A stretch of DNA of 64,000 nt from Lepidonotus clava (GCA_936440205.1 OW387149.1:11304114-11368113); one strand, 5' to 3'; counted from the first letter of the stretch, positions 11,489 through 22,435 are shown. Numbers and translations: made by a program. The notes: generated from the letters alone by a model not told the origin.

Positions 11489-12688
11489 GGGTACCAATGA
11501 TACATATAATAATGTGTATTGACCGCTCCATGAGCGGGCAATATGAATAACCAAATATCCCCTTACAACTAGGTTCTTTTAAAAAAAGATTTTGCACTTT
11601 TAAGATTGAAATTAAAAACTTCCAGTACAAGTGACATAGTTAATTTACACAATCTGCATGGAACGTGTCACGTTTTATCCCTATGAATAATGCCTACTCA
11701 GTCTACAGGGCTGTAAAAAAGGATGTTAATTCATTTTGTGGTTGGAAAATTAGAATAACTTCAGACTTGTACATACAATGGGCAGTGAGATGCACTAAGG
11801 TCGAGCGTGAACAAAATATAGCTTTCACTTTAAAAGTCAGTATGACACCACTGTCCTCTCATCACTCTCTTTTGCATAAATAATCACAGCAAAGACATGA
11901 AAATTAATAGAAATCTTCCCAACCTATCAGTGAACAAGGAGGAAGAGCCTTCCATAGAATTGTGAAACCAGTTTATGAGAATTTCAAGAGAAAACATGGA
12001 AAATTGGGCGTCAAAAGACAGAAAAAATGATGAAAAATTACCATTTTCTCCAGAGCTTTTGTTGAAAGTCCCCAGAAAAAGACAATATAATTGCATTCTC
12101 CGAGTTTCAACATGCGTATAGAGCAACCCCTAAAACTTTTGTATAGTTTTATCCTGGTTCTTCCATTTTCAGTGACCAGCGCTAGGCCAAATTACCACGT
12201 CAGAAGGAAATAATTATGGTCAAAATATCTGCTTCAAAGAGATTTGGGGAAATAACCAGATATAATTGATTCCAGGGTGATGGTCACTGCTAATGCCTAT
12301 GTATTTGACCAAATTCCTCGAAATTCCCTCTTTACTATAGGTCTCACAGAATTAGTTATTTTCCTCTGTAGTTTAATGCCTATAGTGGAAAAAAATCAAA
12401 TTTTTGCATCACCTCAAATTGACCCATGTTCCTGTTGTGATATCTTTGATAGGGGAACTTTTGATGAGAATTCTGTATACATGTATTTATTATGTGATTT
12501 TGTTGGGGATATCCAGTTCAGTGTGTGGATGCCCTTGTGAGACTTATGTGTTCCAACACAGTTAAGAAGTTTATGAATTATTCCTTAAAAACAATATTGG
12601 TTTCTGGAAATCTGTGCTTGTTTCTGATACATGACAGTTGAAACTATATCATAAAGTCATAACCAATAAAACTGTTTATTGAAATGCC
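11489..12688. other. Spacer without recognisable gene
   Basis: Several 60-90 codon open frames on both strands show no domain, codon bias or conserved pattern. No repeat family is recognised. Confidence 0.5.
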
Positions 12689-13363
12689 TAAAGGCCATAT
12701 TCCACTGTGTGGTGTTTTTCTAGCAGAGGGCGTTTTACTAGCGGTGTTTGGCCCCACTGCTAGTAAAGGCCATATTCCATCTTGCGGCGTTTTGCTTGCG
12801 GTGGGCTTTTTACTAGCAGTGATTGGCCCCACCGCAAGTAATTCTGGTCACCGCAAGGTGGAATATAGACATTTCTTGTGGTGGTGCTTGCGATGGTGCT
12901 TGATTTTTATGATTTTATATCTATATTCAATAATTATCTTATATTGTTTTCTTTTGAATGCTTGCAGTAGCAGAAACAAACATGTTGGTTTCCCCACCAC
13001 AACTAGCTTGCGGTACCGGTGGCAGCTTATCCCACCGCTAGTACCACCCCACCGCATAGTGGAATATGGCCTTAAATCTGGCCAACGCAAGGTGGAATGT
13101 AGACATTACTTGCGGTGGTACTTGCAAATGACTTGATATTCTTTTATATGATTTGAAATATCTTTTTTGACTTTTTTGATGATTTTATGACTTTTTTTAA
13201 AATGATTTTTATATTCATAGTCTACAATGATTTTATAGAGTTTTCTATTGAATGCTTGCAGTGGCAGAAACCAACATGTTCATTTCTGAAATGCAAATTG
13301 CTTGCGGTGGCCCAAAAGATCACCGCTAGTGGTTACCCACTGCAAAGTGGAATATGGCCTTAA
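12689..13363. mobile_element. Palindromic TTAA-end element (outer copy) interrupted by a second copy
   Basis: The left end is TAAAGGCCATATTCCAC and the right end GTGGAATATGGCCTTAA, closing at 13360-13363. The core is made of CTAGCGGTG, ACCGCAAG and related inverted motifs. At an internal TAAA the sequence switches into another complete copy (12764-13075) and then resumes at 'TCTGGCC'. There is no coding capacity: the 150-codon + frame across the region merely follows the repeat. Confidence 0.75.
12764..13075. mobile_element. Palindromic TTAA-end element (inner copy)
   Basis: It is bounded by TAAAGGCCATATTCCA on the left and TGGAATATGGCCTTAA on the right, and it lies inside the outer copy. 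The core contains CCACCGCAAG and CTTGCGGTG arms. The TAAA at both edges fits a four-base target duplication of TTAA/TAAA type. Confidence 0.75.
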
Positions 13364-13647
13364 GGGCCATATTCCACCTTGTGGGAGTGTTACTCGCGGT
13401 GTTTGTCCCCACCGCAAGTAAATCAGGGCACCGCAAGGTGGATTATAGGCATTACTAGCGGTGGTACTTGCATTGTTACTTGCGTTGTTACTTGTGTTGG
13501 GTCACCGCAAGTGTTTTATATAGGTTTTCTTTTGAAAGCTTGCGGTGGCAGAAACAGACATGTTTGTTTCTGAAACGCAAATTGTTTGTGGTGGCCAAAA
13601 AGAGCACAGCTAGTAGCCACCCACCGGATAGTGGAATATGGCCTTTA
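13360..13647. mobile_element. Palindromic TTAA-end element, adjacent copy
   Basis: It shares the TTAA at 13360-13363 with the preceding element. The left end is TTAAGGGCCATATTCCACC and the right end GTGGAATATGGCCTTTA. The core carries ACCGCAAG and CTTGCGGTGG arms as in its neighbours. Two copies meeting at a single TTAA fits an element that targets this tetranucleotide. Confidence 0.75.
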
Positions 13648-14409
13648 GCCACGACCTAACAACAACCCACTGCCATGCATTAAATTTTGAGAATGGCTCA
13701 AAAGTAACGATAACTTTCTTCTCTGAATAGAACTTGAACATTTCATAAGAAAGTAATAGAAATTATGAAAAAAAATGCGTATAGCAATTAAGCATAATCA
13801 TTGTAATTTCTGCCTTGTCATATAGATCTTATCGGTAATTGGTAAAAGCTCATACTTATAATGTCATTTGTCTGATATGTATTGTTGAATCGTCAGCTCG
13901 AATATTATGATAAATGTCTGTATATTACGTCGAGGAACACGTAAAAAAGCAGGTACATCCGTTATTATCAGGTCATCAATATTGATACGGCTATTTACCC
14001 AATTCATTTTGTATTGTAAATCTATGATGTACGACAGAATAACTGCTGCTTGGTGCACATAAAGTGAAAAAAAGGAAGATAAGATGGAGTCAAAGGAAAT
14101 GATGTAAAACATAGCTTCACATAAAGCTTGGAACCATACAGCCAATTGGCGGTTGTAAGAGGGCATCCATACACAACTGTTGATTGGACTTGAATCAGGG
14201 ACCTATTTTCGTTTTTATGGTTTAGGAGCCAAGCACTATTAATATTCAAATATAATTCAGTACATCTAGGACAGAATCAACGTTAAATTCAATTAGGAGA
14301 CAGGAAATACCAGAGCTCACATAATCTTGGAACCTAACGGAAGTAGACTTTGGCAGATACAATTCAAAACATATTAGGGGAAACTCATTTTAGAACAGCA
14401 CTGAAACAA
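13648..14409. other. Spacer without recognisable gene
   Basis: AT-rich. Minus-strand open frames of 75-100 codons near 13864-14249 have no recognised motif and overlap one another, so I treat them as chance. Confidence 0.5.
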
Positions 14410-14700
14410 TAGAATGAGCTGCAAAGAGAAGCTACAGAAGGAGCTACAAATAGAAGCTATAGAAACACTTTCAGTATAAGGAGCTGCAAATAAAAACAAA
14501 GGAGGATAGAATAGAACCTAAAATGCGCTGTGAATAGAAGCTATAGAATCAGCTGTGAAAAGAGGCTATAGGAGGAGCAGCAAATAGAAGCTATAGAATG
14601 AACCGCAAACAAAAGCTATAGAGGGAGCTGCAAATCAAAACTGTAGAAGGAGTTGTGAATAAAAGCTGTGAATACACGCTACAGAAGGAGCTGCATATCA
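14410..14700 (+). repeat. Minisatellite of about 25-26 bp
   Basis: About ten degenerate copies of a monomer close to AGCTGCAAATAGAAGCTATAG (plus AAGG) are arrayed head to tail, with one less regular interval. It lies roughly 450 bp upstream of the second receptor gene. Confidence 0.75.
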
Positions 14701-14788
14701 TTCAACTGAGGTAAAACTGTTTTGATCATCTAGCGTCAATGATATAGATATTTGTGAACACACTAGTCCATGGTTGGATTCCCCAATG

Positions 14789-14843
14789 TATGCTCATAGA
14801 CGGCAGCACAAACTACCTGATTGCTGTTCTGTTTGATAGTATT
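14789..14843 (+). pseudogene. Relic of a Toll-like receptor TIR domain
   Basis: GCTCATAGACG is followed by GCAGCACAAACTACCTGATTG and CTGTTCTGTTTGAT. This matches the part of the neighbouring genes that encodes AHRR...RTNYLIVVLFD (9899-9957 and 19873-19932), with an internal loss of about 11 bases. No other receptor sequence is found around it. It is probably what remains of a third tandem receptor copy or of a duplication breakpoint. Confidence 0.65.
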
Positions 14844-15150
14844 TTCTTTTGGGAATTTATATTAACTTCTTCATGACAAGTACGTATTCTTCCAGACCTT
14901 ATGTGGTTTTATAATTTATTATTATTTCTAATACATTTCGAATGACCAGTTGATGGCTTTAACAAATACTTAGTGTTCAATTTGCTTCTCCATAACTCGT
15001 GCCGCTATGATTTCTAGGCTTTCAGATCTCATATCAATGAATTCATCACAATACCAAAACAGTTACTAAGATGAGAATAGAGATATCACGCTCCTTAAAC
15101 AGATTCTAAACAGCATTTTGGTGTGTTTTTCGGACAGATTTCAAGAGAAA

Positions 15151-18100
15151 ATGGACTTGACTGCAGTCTGGCACATCCTACTGTTGCTGATTAAAGTACA
15201 TGGAACAGTAAGTCAAGGTGACTGCTACGAAGGGTGCAGTATCCAACAGCCACACCATGGTGCTCGGACCTCGTGCAAGGCAGGGCCCTATGACAACCAA
15301 ACAGAACATATTTCTTTAAATCACTGTGGCTTGTATGAAGGTAACTTCTTCTTGAATGCCACACAAGGATTATCATCTTTGAAATCGCTTGACCTCAGTC
15401 ACAATCACTTCATGGATTTTACCTACGACCTCCAGAAATTCCCTTTTCTCACATCTGTTTACTTATCCGATAACCGTATATGTTGCTCTCCACCGGAGGC
15501 ACTTAATGATTTGCCTAATCTTAGTGTATTAAAACTGAATGACAATGGTTTACTTGAAGTGCCTGAAGGATCTTTGAGAGGTCTTCCTGAATTGAAGGAT
15601 CTTGATCTTAGCTTCAACTACTTGGTAAGCTTAACTGATCAACCTTTCAAGAACTTGCCCAATCTGAAGTATTTGTATTTAAACAAAAACGATCTTAGGT
15701 TTTTACAAAGCCATGTCTTTGCTGGATTAATCTCCTTGGAAGTGCTAGACCTAGGCAACAACCAATTGACACAGTTAACACCTGGGTTATTTAACGAATT
15801 ATACAACCTCTCACGAATATCCCTCTCTTACAACCATCTCAGTATTTTGCCAGATACCTTATTTCAGAATCTAACGTCTTTGCAAATTTTATCCATAAAT
15901 AATTGTCATTTGCAAAGAATTTCGACTGAACATTTTGAAGGCATTACGTCGTTGATAAATCTGTCCTTAGATAACAATGTTCTGACTGTCTTGGAATCAT
16001 TTGTATTCAAAGATTTGATTGCTCTGAAAAGATTGTCCTTAGCATTTAATCAAATTCATACTATAAGCGCTAAGACGTTTCAAAATCTATTTTCTTTGGA
16101 GACACTAGTGTTAGCTGGCAATAAACTGAGGTCAGTGGAACTAAGTTCACTTCGAGATTTAACATCTTTAAGATACCTGTTTCTTCAACAAAATGCCCTT
16201 GAGTATTTCTCAGATAAGACATATGCTAATCTTTCATTTTATGAAGAACTGCAAGGTGATAGGTTTCCTGCAACCTCAGTAAGCAATGCCACAAATATTC
16301 CAAGTGGGTATTTCCCTGCTTTATCCATACTAAACATGTTGTCCCAATTAAGAATCTTAAGATTGGAGGAAAACCAACTCGTGTCAATACATAGAGCCCT
16401 ATTCACAAACCTCTCTCACCTGAATACATTGGATCTAGAACAAAATTTGCTTCAGACACTACCAAACAGACTTTTCCAAGATCTATCTTCTCTGCAATTT
16501 TTATATCTCAACGGAAATGAATTCATATCATTGCCAAGTAAATTGTTCATGGGTTTGATCAATTTAAAGCAACTCACACTGCATAATAACAGACTAAGTA
16601 ACCTACCAGCAGCATTGTTTCAGGGACTGCATAATCTGATAGATTTATCTCTTGCACACAACCCAATAGGCATTCTACCAGATACTATATTTGAGAATCT
16701 TGTCTCCTTGAAAGCATTACTTTTGATGGAATGCAATCTGAAATTTGTCTCATCTGAGCAGTTTAAAGCGCTAAGGTCACTGATAAATCTCAACTTGTAT
16801 AAAAATGATATTACGTCATTATCACAAAACGTTTTCAGGAATTTGCAATCTTTGAAAACACTAAGTTTGGGCTATAATCGAATTGCAAGAATTCATTGGC
16901 AAACATTTCAAAATCTGTATTCTTTGGAACACCTTGATTTAGATGCCAATAAGATAAAAAATATAGAATCTAAATTATTTCTATATCAAGGTTCTCTGAA
17001 GTATTTATCAATTTATAAAAATAGGTTGACACATTTGGCAGGTGACATGTTTAATAATCTTACTTCGTTAGAATATCTTAGCTTACAGTTTAATAAACTC
17101 ACTGTCCTTCCTGATAACATGTGTAAAAACCTCTCATCATTGCAAAAATTTGTCTTATCACGAAACAAAATTAACACATTATCAGATGGACATTTCCAGG
17201 GTTGTTACAATATAACAAAGCTTGAGCTTAATTTCAACAGGCTCACCAGTTTACCGAGATTTGCATTACAAGAAATGCCCTACCTATCTTCTCTTTCGAT
17301 TGCATATAATATGTTCACTTCTTTTCCACCTGAACAATTTCAAAACCTCACACGTCTTAAACATCTAGACATAAGTAACAACAAAATAGAGATGTTGGAT
17401 GAAACAGGTTTCTTAAACTTGCATTCCTTGGAATCCCTTACTATAGGGAAAAATAAACTGACTACTCTGCCCAAGTACATATTTCAAGGTTTGAATTCAC
17501 TAAAAAGTCTATACCTCCATGATAATACTCTCAATTTGTCTGATGACACATTGAATGAATTGTTTAGTGGCTTGTCTTCTCTGGAAGACCTGTTTCTGAG
17601 GAATAATTCACTCACCAAGTTGACTTCTAAAACAGTTGAGGGTCTTCATCTTCTCAAAAGTATCTATTTGGCTGAAAACTCTCTAAAAACACTTCCATCA
17701 GAATTCTTTTCTAAGACACCTCATGTAAACTCTATTTGGCTTTATAATAATAAACTTACAAGTATTCCATTTAACTTGTTTCAAGGATTACACCATCTGA
17801 AACATTTAACTCTGTCTCGTAATTCACTGTCCATGCTGCCTGATAATATTTTTAAAGGTCTAATAATTCAATCTTTGTCATTATCTGGAAATAAACTACT
17901 TAACTTAACAAGGGACAGTTTTGGAGGAGTAAGAGTAACAAAGCTTGATATAAGTGAAAATATGCTTGTCTATATACCAGAAGACTTATTTCATGGCCTT
18001 TCATCATTGAACAGACTGATTCTTCGTGACAATCAAATTAAGACACTTCCCTCTAATATCTTCCTTGGTCTGTCACACATGACCTTTCTTTCATTGCAGA

Positions 18101-20202
18101 AAAACCATTTGTCAATGTTAGATAAAACCTTCAAAGGGCTTTTTAGACTGAAAGAATTGGATCTACGTGACAATAGGCTAAATGTTTTACCCGATACATT
18201 ATTCAAAGACCTAATCTCTTTAAATATACTGCGGCTTTCCAATAACCAAATCGTAAATTTATCACCATCGATTTTTCAAGGTGCCTCCAACTTGACATAC
18301 CTTGGACTTGAGAACAACCATATAAGACGTATTACTATAAATCTATTTCGTAAGGTGCCAAAGTTGTCAGTTGTTTCAATGAGTGAAAATCAGCTGCAAA
18401 CAATTAATATTTGCGAGTTTACACAAGCGCTGAATGTTTTAGATCTATCAGAAAATAGAATTCAGACAGTGTTTTGCCGTCTAGCCTATGGTCAGACTAT
18501 AGTTCCTAGTATTTCAAGACTGCTTTTAGCCGGCAACAAGCTCGAGAAATTCCCTGAAATTGTTCTAAATCACATAAAGGAAACTGCATACATTGATGTT
18601 TCTAACAATTATCTAGAGGTTTCGAGTCTTCTCTTCAGTATATTAGGTAGAAGTACTCTAAAATACCCCTATAAAACAACTATTGCTTACAAAGAAAACC
18701 GCATAACATCTTTGTCGATTGGGGCTCTCCCTACAGATTATGAAGCTATAAGACCAGTATTTAACTCATATAGATTTGATGTGACAGGAAACAACCTAAC
18801 ATGTGATTGTAATGCTGATTATATGCGCAGAATCCTGAAAGAAGTCTACACAACCAAAAGTAATGAACTAGATAATGAATATCTTAAAACCTGGCAATGC
18901 TTTAATCCATCTTCTCTAAGAGGTAACAAATTAATAAATATTTCCCCTCAAGACTTAAGATGTCCGGAAAAAATCAGTGGCTGTCCAGAAAAATGTGTAT
19001 GTTATAAGAATAATTATGACTCATCTGTTTTAGTGGACTGCAATGGCAAAGACCTTACTGATCTTCCAGCAACTGTACCTGAGAAAACAATAACCCTTGA
19101 TATGGAAAGGAACATGGTAACATTTCATTCCAATATGATTGTTCCAAGCTACATTTCTAGCTTGTCAAAGATTAATTTGAGAAAAAACAAAATCAGCATG
19201 ATTCCAGATGGACTTATTCCTGCTTTACTAGATTTACAGGAACTCTTGCTTAGTGATAATCTTTTGACAGTCATTCCACTTGGCTTTAAAGAAATGATAC
19301 ACACAAAATTATCACTTGGTGGTAATGTCATAATTTGTGATTGTCATGCAAGGTGGTTGTTTGCCTGGATGTTATCTTATCGGCAGAATATAAATGATGT
19401 TGAAGCTATTCTGTGTAATTCTGGAGAGGTTTTGATTTCAAAATCTCCAGAAAAATTCATTTGTGAATGGAGTACTGCGGAGATTGCCTTGACAGCATTT
19501 GGTAATATTGTATTTGTTACAACTGTGATTATTGTAGTAGCTTACATGTACAGAATTGAAATTAAGGTATTCTTGTATACACGCTTCAATTGGCATCCCT
19601 TTGATAATCCTGAAGAAAGGGATATGAATGAAAAATTATATGATGCGTTTGTGTCCTACAGTGGCCATGATGTACAGTGGGTTCTTCAAACCTTGCAACC
19701 AAAGCTTGAAACAGCTGAAAGACCTTACAGACTTTGTATCAATGAACGAGATTTTCTGCCTGGGGCAAGAATAACAAAGAATATCCTGAATGGTGTAAAA
19801 TTCAGTAGAAAGATGATTATGATTCTTACAAGAAACTTTCTAAAAAGTGAATGGTGCAGATTTGAGTTCATCACAGCTCATAGGCGTGTTTTAAAAGGCC
19901 GCACAAACTATCTGATTGTTGTTCTGTTTGACCATATCAATATAAACGAACTGGATGAGGAGCTTCAGGCTTATCTGAAAACCAATACGTATCTGTATTA
20001 TGCTGATAAATGGTTCTGGGATAAACTCATGTATGTGATGCCACTAAATCCACTGTGTACTTTGCGTGGTCATGAATTTCCTGAAGGTGGGTTCAATACA
20101 CTCTGCCCCTCTCCAGTATCTCTGGCTAATATCAACAATCCAAACATAGAGGCCATTGAATTGCAAAGGATTGCAGCGATAGAGGAAGCAGAGGTAGAAT
20201 GA
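15151..20202 (+). CDS. Toll-like receptor, multiple-cysteine-cluster type, 1683 residues
   Basis: Tandem paralogue of the gene at 6000, also with one coding exon. I choose the ATG at 15151: it directly precedes the hydrophobic segment AVWHILLLLIKVHG, and a TTTTTCGGACAG acceptor lies between it and the upstream in-frame ATG at 15118. About 45 leucine-rich repeats run from about residue 55 to 1205. The C-flanking cluster (NLTCDC) is near 1215, the N-flanking cluster (CPEKCVC) near 1278, and the second C-flanking cluster (CDCHARWLFAW) near 1395. The membrane segment is about 1443-1465. The TIR domain starts near 1494 with YDAFVSYS and keeps RDFLPG. The juxtamembrane sequence (IEIKVFLYTRFNWHPFDN) and the TIR domain are almost identical to those of the first gene. 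The 275 extra residues correspond to an internal duplication of leucine-rich repeats. The ligand is unknown. AATAAA near 20436 is a possible polyadenylation signal. Confidence 0.95.
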   Translation: MDLTAVWHILLLLIKVHGTVSQGDCYEGCSIQQPHHGARTSCKAGPYDNQTEHISLNHCGLYEGNFFLNATQGLSSLKSLDLSHNHFMDFTYDLQKFPFLTSVYLSDNRICCSPPEALNDLPNLSVLKLNDNGLLEVPEGSLRGLPELKDLDLSFNYLVSLTDQPFKNLPNLKYLYLNKNDLRFLQSHVFAGLISLEVLDLGNNQLTQLTPGLFNELYNLSRISLSYNHLSILPDTLFQNLTSLQILSINNCHLQRISTEHFEGITSLINLSLDNNVLTVLESFVFKDLIALKRLSLAFNQIHTISAKTFQNLFSLETLVLAGNKLRSVELSSLRDLTSLRYLFLQQNALEYFSDKTYANLSFYEELQGDRFPATSVSNATNIPSGYFPALSILNMLSQLRILRLEENQLVSIHRALFTNLSHLNTLDLEQNLLQTLPNRLFQDLSSLQFLYLNGNEFISLPSKLFMGLINLKQLTLHNNRLSNLPAALFQGLHNLIDLSLAHNPIGILPDTIFENLVSLKALLLMECNLKFVSSEQFKALRSLINLNLYKNDITSLSQNVFRNLQSLKTLSLGYNRIARIHWQTFQNLYSLEHLDLDANKIKNIESKLFLYQGSLKYLSIYKNRLTHLAGDMFNNLTSLEYLSLQFNKLTVLPDNMCKNLSSLQKFVLSRNKINTLSDGHFQGCYNITKLELNFNRLTSLPRFALQEMPYLSSLSIAYNMFTSFPPEQFQNLTRLKHLDISNNKIEMLDETGFLNLHSLESLTIGKNKLTTLPKYIFQGLNSLKSLYLHDNTLNLSDDTLNELFSGLSSLEDLFLRNNSLTKLTSKTVEGLHLLKSIYLAENSLKTLPSEFFSKTPHVNSIWLYNNKLTSIPFNLFQGLHHLKHLTLSRNSLSMLPDNIFKGLIIQSLSLSGNKLLNLTRDSFGGVRVTKLDISENMLVYIPEDLFHGLSSLNRLILRDNQIKTLPSNIFLGLSHMTFLSLQKNHLSMLDKTFKGLFRLKELDLRDNRLNVLPDTLFKDLISLNILRLSNNQIVNLSPSIFQGASNLTYLGLENNHIRRITINLFRKVPKLSVVSMSENQLQTINICEFTQALNVLDLSENRIQTVFCRLAYGQTIVPSISRLLLAGNKLEKFPEIVLNHIKETAYIDVSNNYLEVSSLLFSILGRSTLKYPYKTTIAYKENRITSLSIGALPTDYEAIRPVFNSYRFDVTGNNLTCDCNADYMRRILKEVYTTKSNELDNEYLKTWQCFNPSSLRGNKLINISPQDLRCPEKISGCPEKCVCYKNNYDSSVLVDCNGKDLTDLPATVPEKTITLDMERNMVTFHSNMIVPSYISSLSKINLRKNKISMIPDGLIPALLDLQELLLSDNLLTVIPLGFKEMIHTKLSLGGNVIICDCHARWLFAWMLSYRQNINDVEAILCNSGEVLISKSPEKFICEWSTAEIALTAFGNIVFVTTVIIVVAYMYRIEIKVFLYTRFNWHPFDNPEERDMNEKLYDAFVSYSGHDVQWVLQTLQPKLETAERPYRLCINERDFLPGARITKNILNGVKFSRKMIMILTRNFLKSEWCRFEFITAHRRVLKGRTNYLIVVLFDHININELDEELQAYLKTNTYLYYADKWFWDKLMYVMPLNPLCTLRGHEFPEGGFNTLCPSPVSLANINNPNIEAIELQRIAAIEEAEVE

Positions 20203-20874
20203 ATCAAACTAGAAGTTATTGTCAGTACCCCTGGCTTGGAGATGTTGAAATATTACTTTACAACTTATGGGACTATTAAGTCTCAACCTGATTTTAATTG
20301 TAAAAAGTATCACTATTATACAATTTTTTGAAATAGTTTTCTTTTTACATCGAGAGGTATAACCATTAAGACCCTACATTTTTAATACATTATATATGCC
20401 TGTTTTCCACACAAGTTTTCCTGGAAATTTCCATGAAATAAATTATAGTTATATACCAGATTTCCTAACAGAATATAAGGGTGCCAATATTTTATAGACA
20501 TTTAGATAGGCTTGAATTTGATGAACAGAGTTTTCATTTGATTTCTATTTGGAGCGGAAAAATGTAGAAAATATAGATAAATCATCATTTTACCAGGTGG
20601 CTGTGGCCGGTTTCAGGGCTAGGGTGTTAAAGAAACATCATCGAACAGAAACATGTATAACTAATAGCAAACTTGTAGTCATGATGTATCTGAATGAATA
20701 TTCGATAGGGCAAGATTATTGATAAGGCAATTATTATTGAAGACCTGTAGTCAACACACAATTGGATTTGTGAGAATGTGACCTATAAGATAAGTTACTT
20801 TTATTCACAATTACTTATAACTAATCAGAGATGCATAACCTATTTCTAGACCTTCAGTTATTTTGAGTACAAAG

Positions 20875-21102
20875 TTAAGGCCATGATCAACGTTGCGATT
20901 TTGGGTCGACCGATTTTCTTCTCATGCATTTTTCACATATTTGGAATCAATTTTCCTGATGAAAATACAATTTTTCTGATATGTATTATTCTAAACTCTT
21001 TGGAAAAGTGCATGTTGTGTAATAAAAATGAATATTAAACAAACTGATTTTCAAAATCGGTTCAAAATCGGTCCAAAATCGCAAGGTGGATCATGGCCTT
21101 TA
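20875..21102. mobile_element. Palindromic TTAA-end element with GCGATTTTGG core
   Basis: The left end TTAAGGCCATGATCAACG is followed by TTGCGATTTTGG. The right end reads back as TAAAGGCCATGATCCACC then TTGCGATTTTGG, a ~28-bp terminal inverted repeat with a few mismatches. Further ACCGATTTT motifs lie inside. The outer bases match the 13-kb family; the core does not. Confidence 0.75.
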
Positions 21103-22200
21103 CAGTGTTATATTTGTAGTTCGACATTGAATGCATTAGCTAAGCGTTTTTTTAAACAATTTTATTTGTCCTGGTGATGGGTTGGATTTCTCCAGTCTTC
21201 CCCCATCATCCAACAACAACTTAATCTAGTATAACACAATCATTCTACGGTCAGCTAAGTACAGTTTCTCATGTAATAAAAAAACCTTTGTATTAATTTG
21301 TTTTGCAAAATAAAGCTAAAATATTAAGGCTATTGAAACCATGTTCATGAGCATTAGTTATATTATCTACTTCCTATACATCACTTGGGGTCTTTACATC
21401 TCCCCATTGTCATAATCATGCTTTTGGTTTGCTATGACAGATTTGAATACATTTAACATTTGGACTTGTTTTTATAATTGTTCACAGCATTGAACAATCT
21501 ATTAATCTTTCTTTTACTTTCTTTATATGCACAGATTTTGAGAGTATCAGAGCTGGCCAGTTCCATATTCATAGATCTGGAAATTCCATTTTTCCCTGAG
21601 CAGGGTCAATTTCCCCCCACATTTTTCAAAATTCCAGTTTTCCCTGCAAATTCCAAAATTCCTTCCTTCTTTTGTGAACATTTAAGGAAATATGAATATA
21701 CTTTAGTTGTCATGAAAGGCAAACTGTACTAACCAACATATATTATATACATATAACATGTATATGATATATCATGCTATTATTATGAACATAGATTATA
21801 GCCAATTGCTCAAAACCGTCGTTATTGTGATAGCTAATCATCCTCATGTCAAGAATCATTGGATTATCTAATTATGATAAGGTTATCTCAAGCCATTAGC
21901 AAATATTACATTCCCAAGTAAAGATAATAAAACATCTTCATGTCTGAAAGCACAGGACAAATACATGCTCCGGTACCTATATTTATTTAAACTTACTTAT
22001 ACCCCAATCTTCAGCAATATTTATAATGGCTGCAATACTGTGGTAAATAAGAAAAAAGACCATGTCAGCAAATTCATGAAAGATGAGTTCTGAGTCTTTA
22101 TTATACTTTTTCGGAATTGCTGAATAGGCATACAGTGACAGCCTAGACTGTGGTAATATTTTTTCTGTATTACCACACTGTGGTAATACAGGAAAGTAGT
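21103..22200. other. Spacer with a TTTTCCCTG-rich repeat
   Basis: From about 21560 to 21690 the + strand repeats phrases such as AAATTCC and TTTTCCCTG. These also occur around 27410-27716 and 33640-33690, so this is probably a dispersed repeat. A small inverted repeat of TGTGGTAATAC lies at 22147-22195. No gene is recognised; an 84-codon frame here follows the repeat. Confidence 0.5.
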
Positions 22201-22290
22201 GCGACCTAGTTTTTGAACCAATGAAAAACGCCGGAACTAGGTCGCGAGGACGTCGCGACCTAGTTTAATCCACTCGCGACCTAGTTTAAC
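22201..22290. repeat. Cluster of four GCGACCTAGTT motifs
   Basis: GCGACCTAGTT occurs on + at 22201-22211, 22255-22265 and 22276-22286, and inverted at 22235-22245. It could be an end or binding-site cluster of the recombinase element, or a regulatory cluster. Its function is not known. Confidence 0.6.
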
Positions 22291-22435
22291 CTATACCAAA
22301 ACAAACCCTTTACCAGATCACTTTTATCCATTTCCTGGCAAATTAGACATTCCTCTCATGTAAAAATGATATATAGACCTTCAAAAAAACATTCTAGACA
22401 AAAAAAAACCTTTCCCGACGGCCCCGACGGCCTTT

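Noticed and set aside
12684-13136. 150-codon + frame
   Set aside because: It runs across two nested palindromic elements and owes its length to their repeated GC-rich motifs.
15118-15150. Upstream in-frame ATG of the second receptor
   Set aside because: It would put a polar stretch before the signal peptide, and a splice acceptor-like sequence lies between it and the ATG at 15151.
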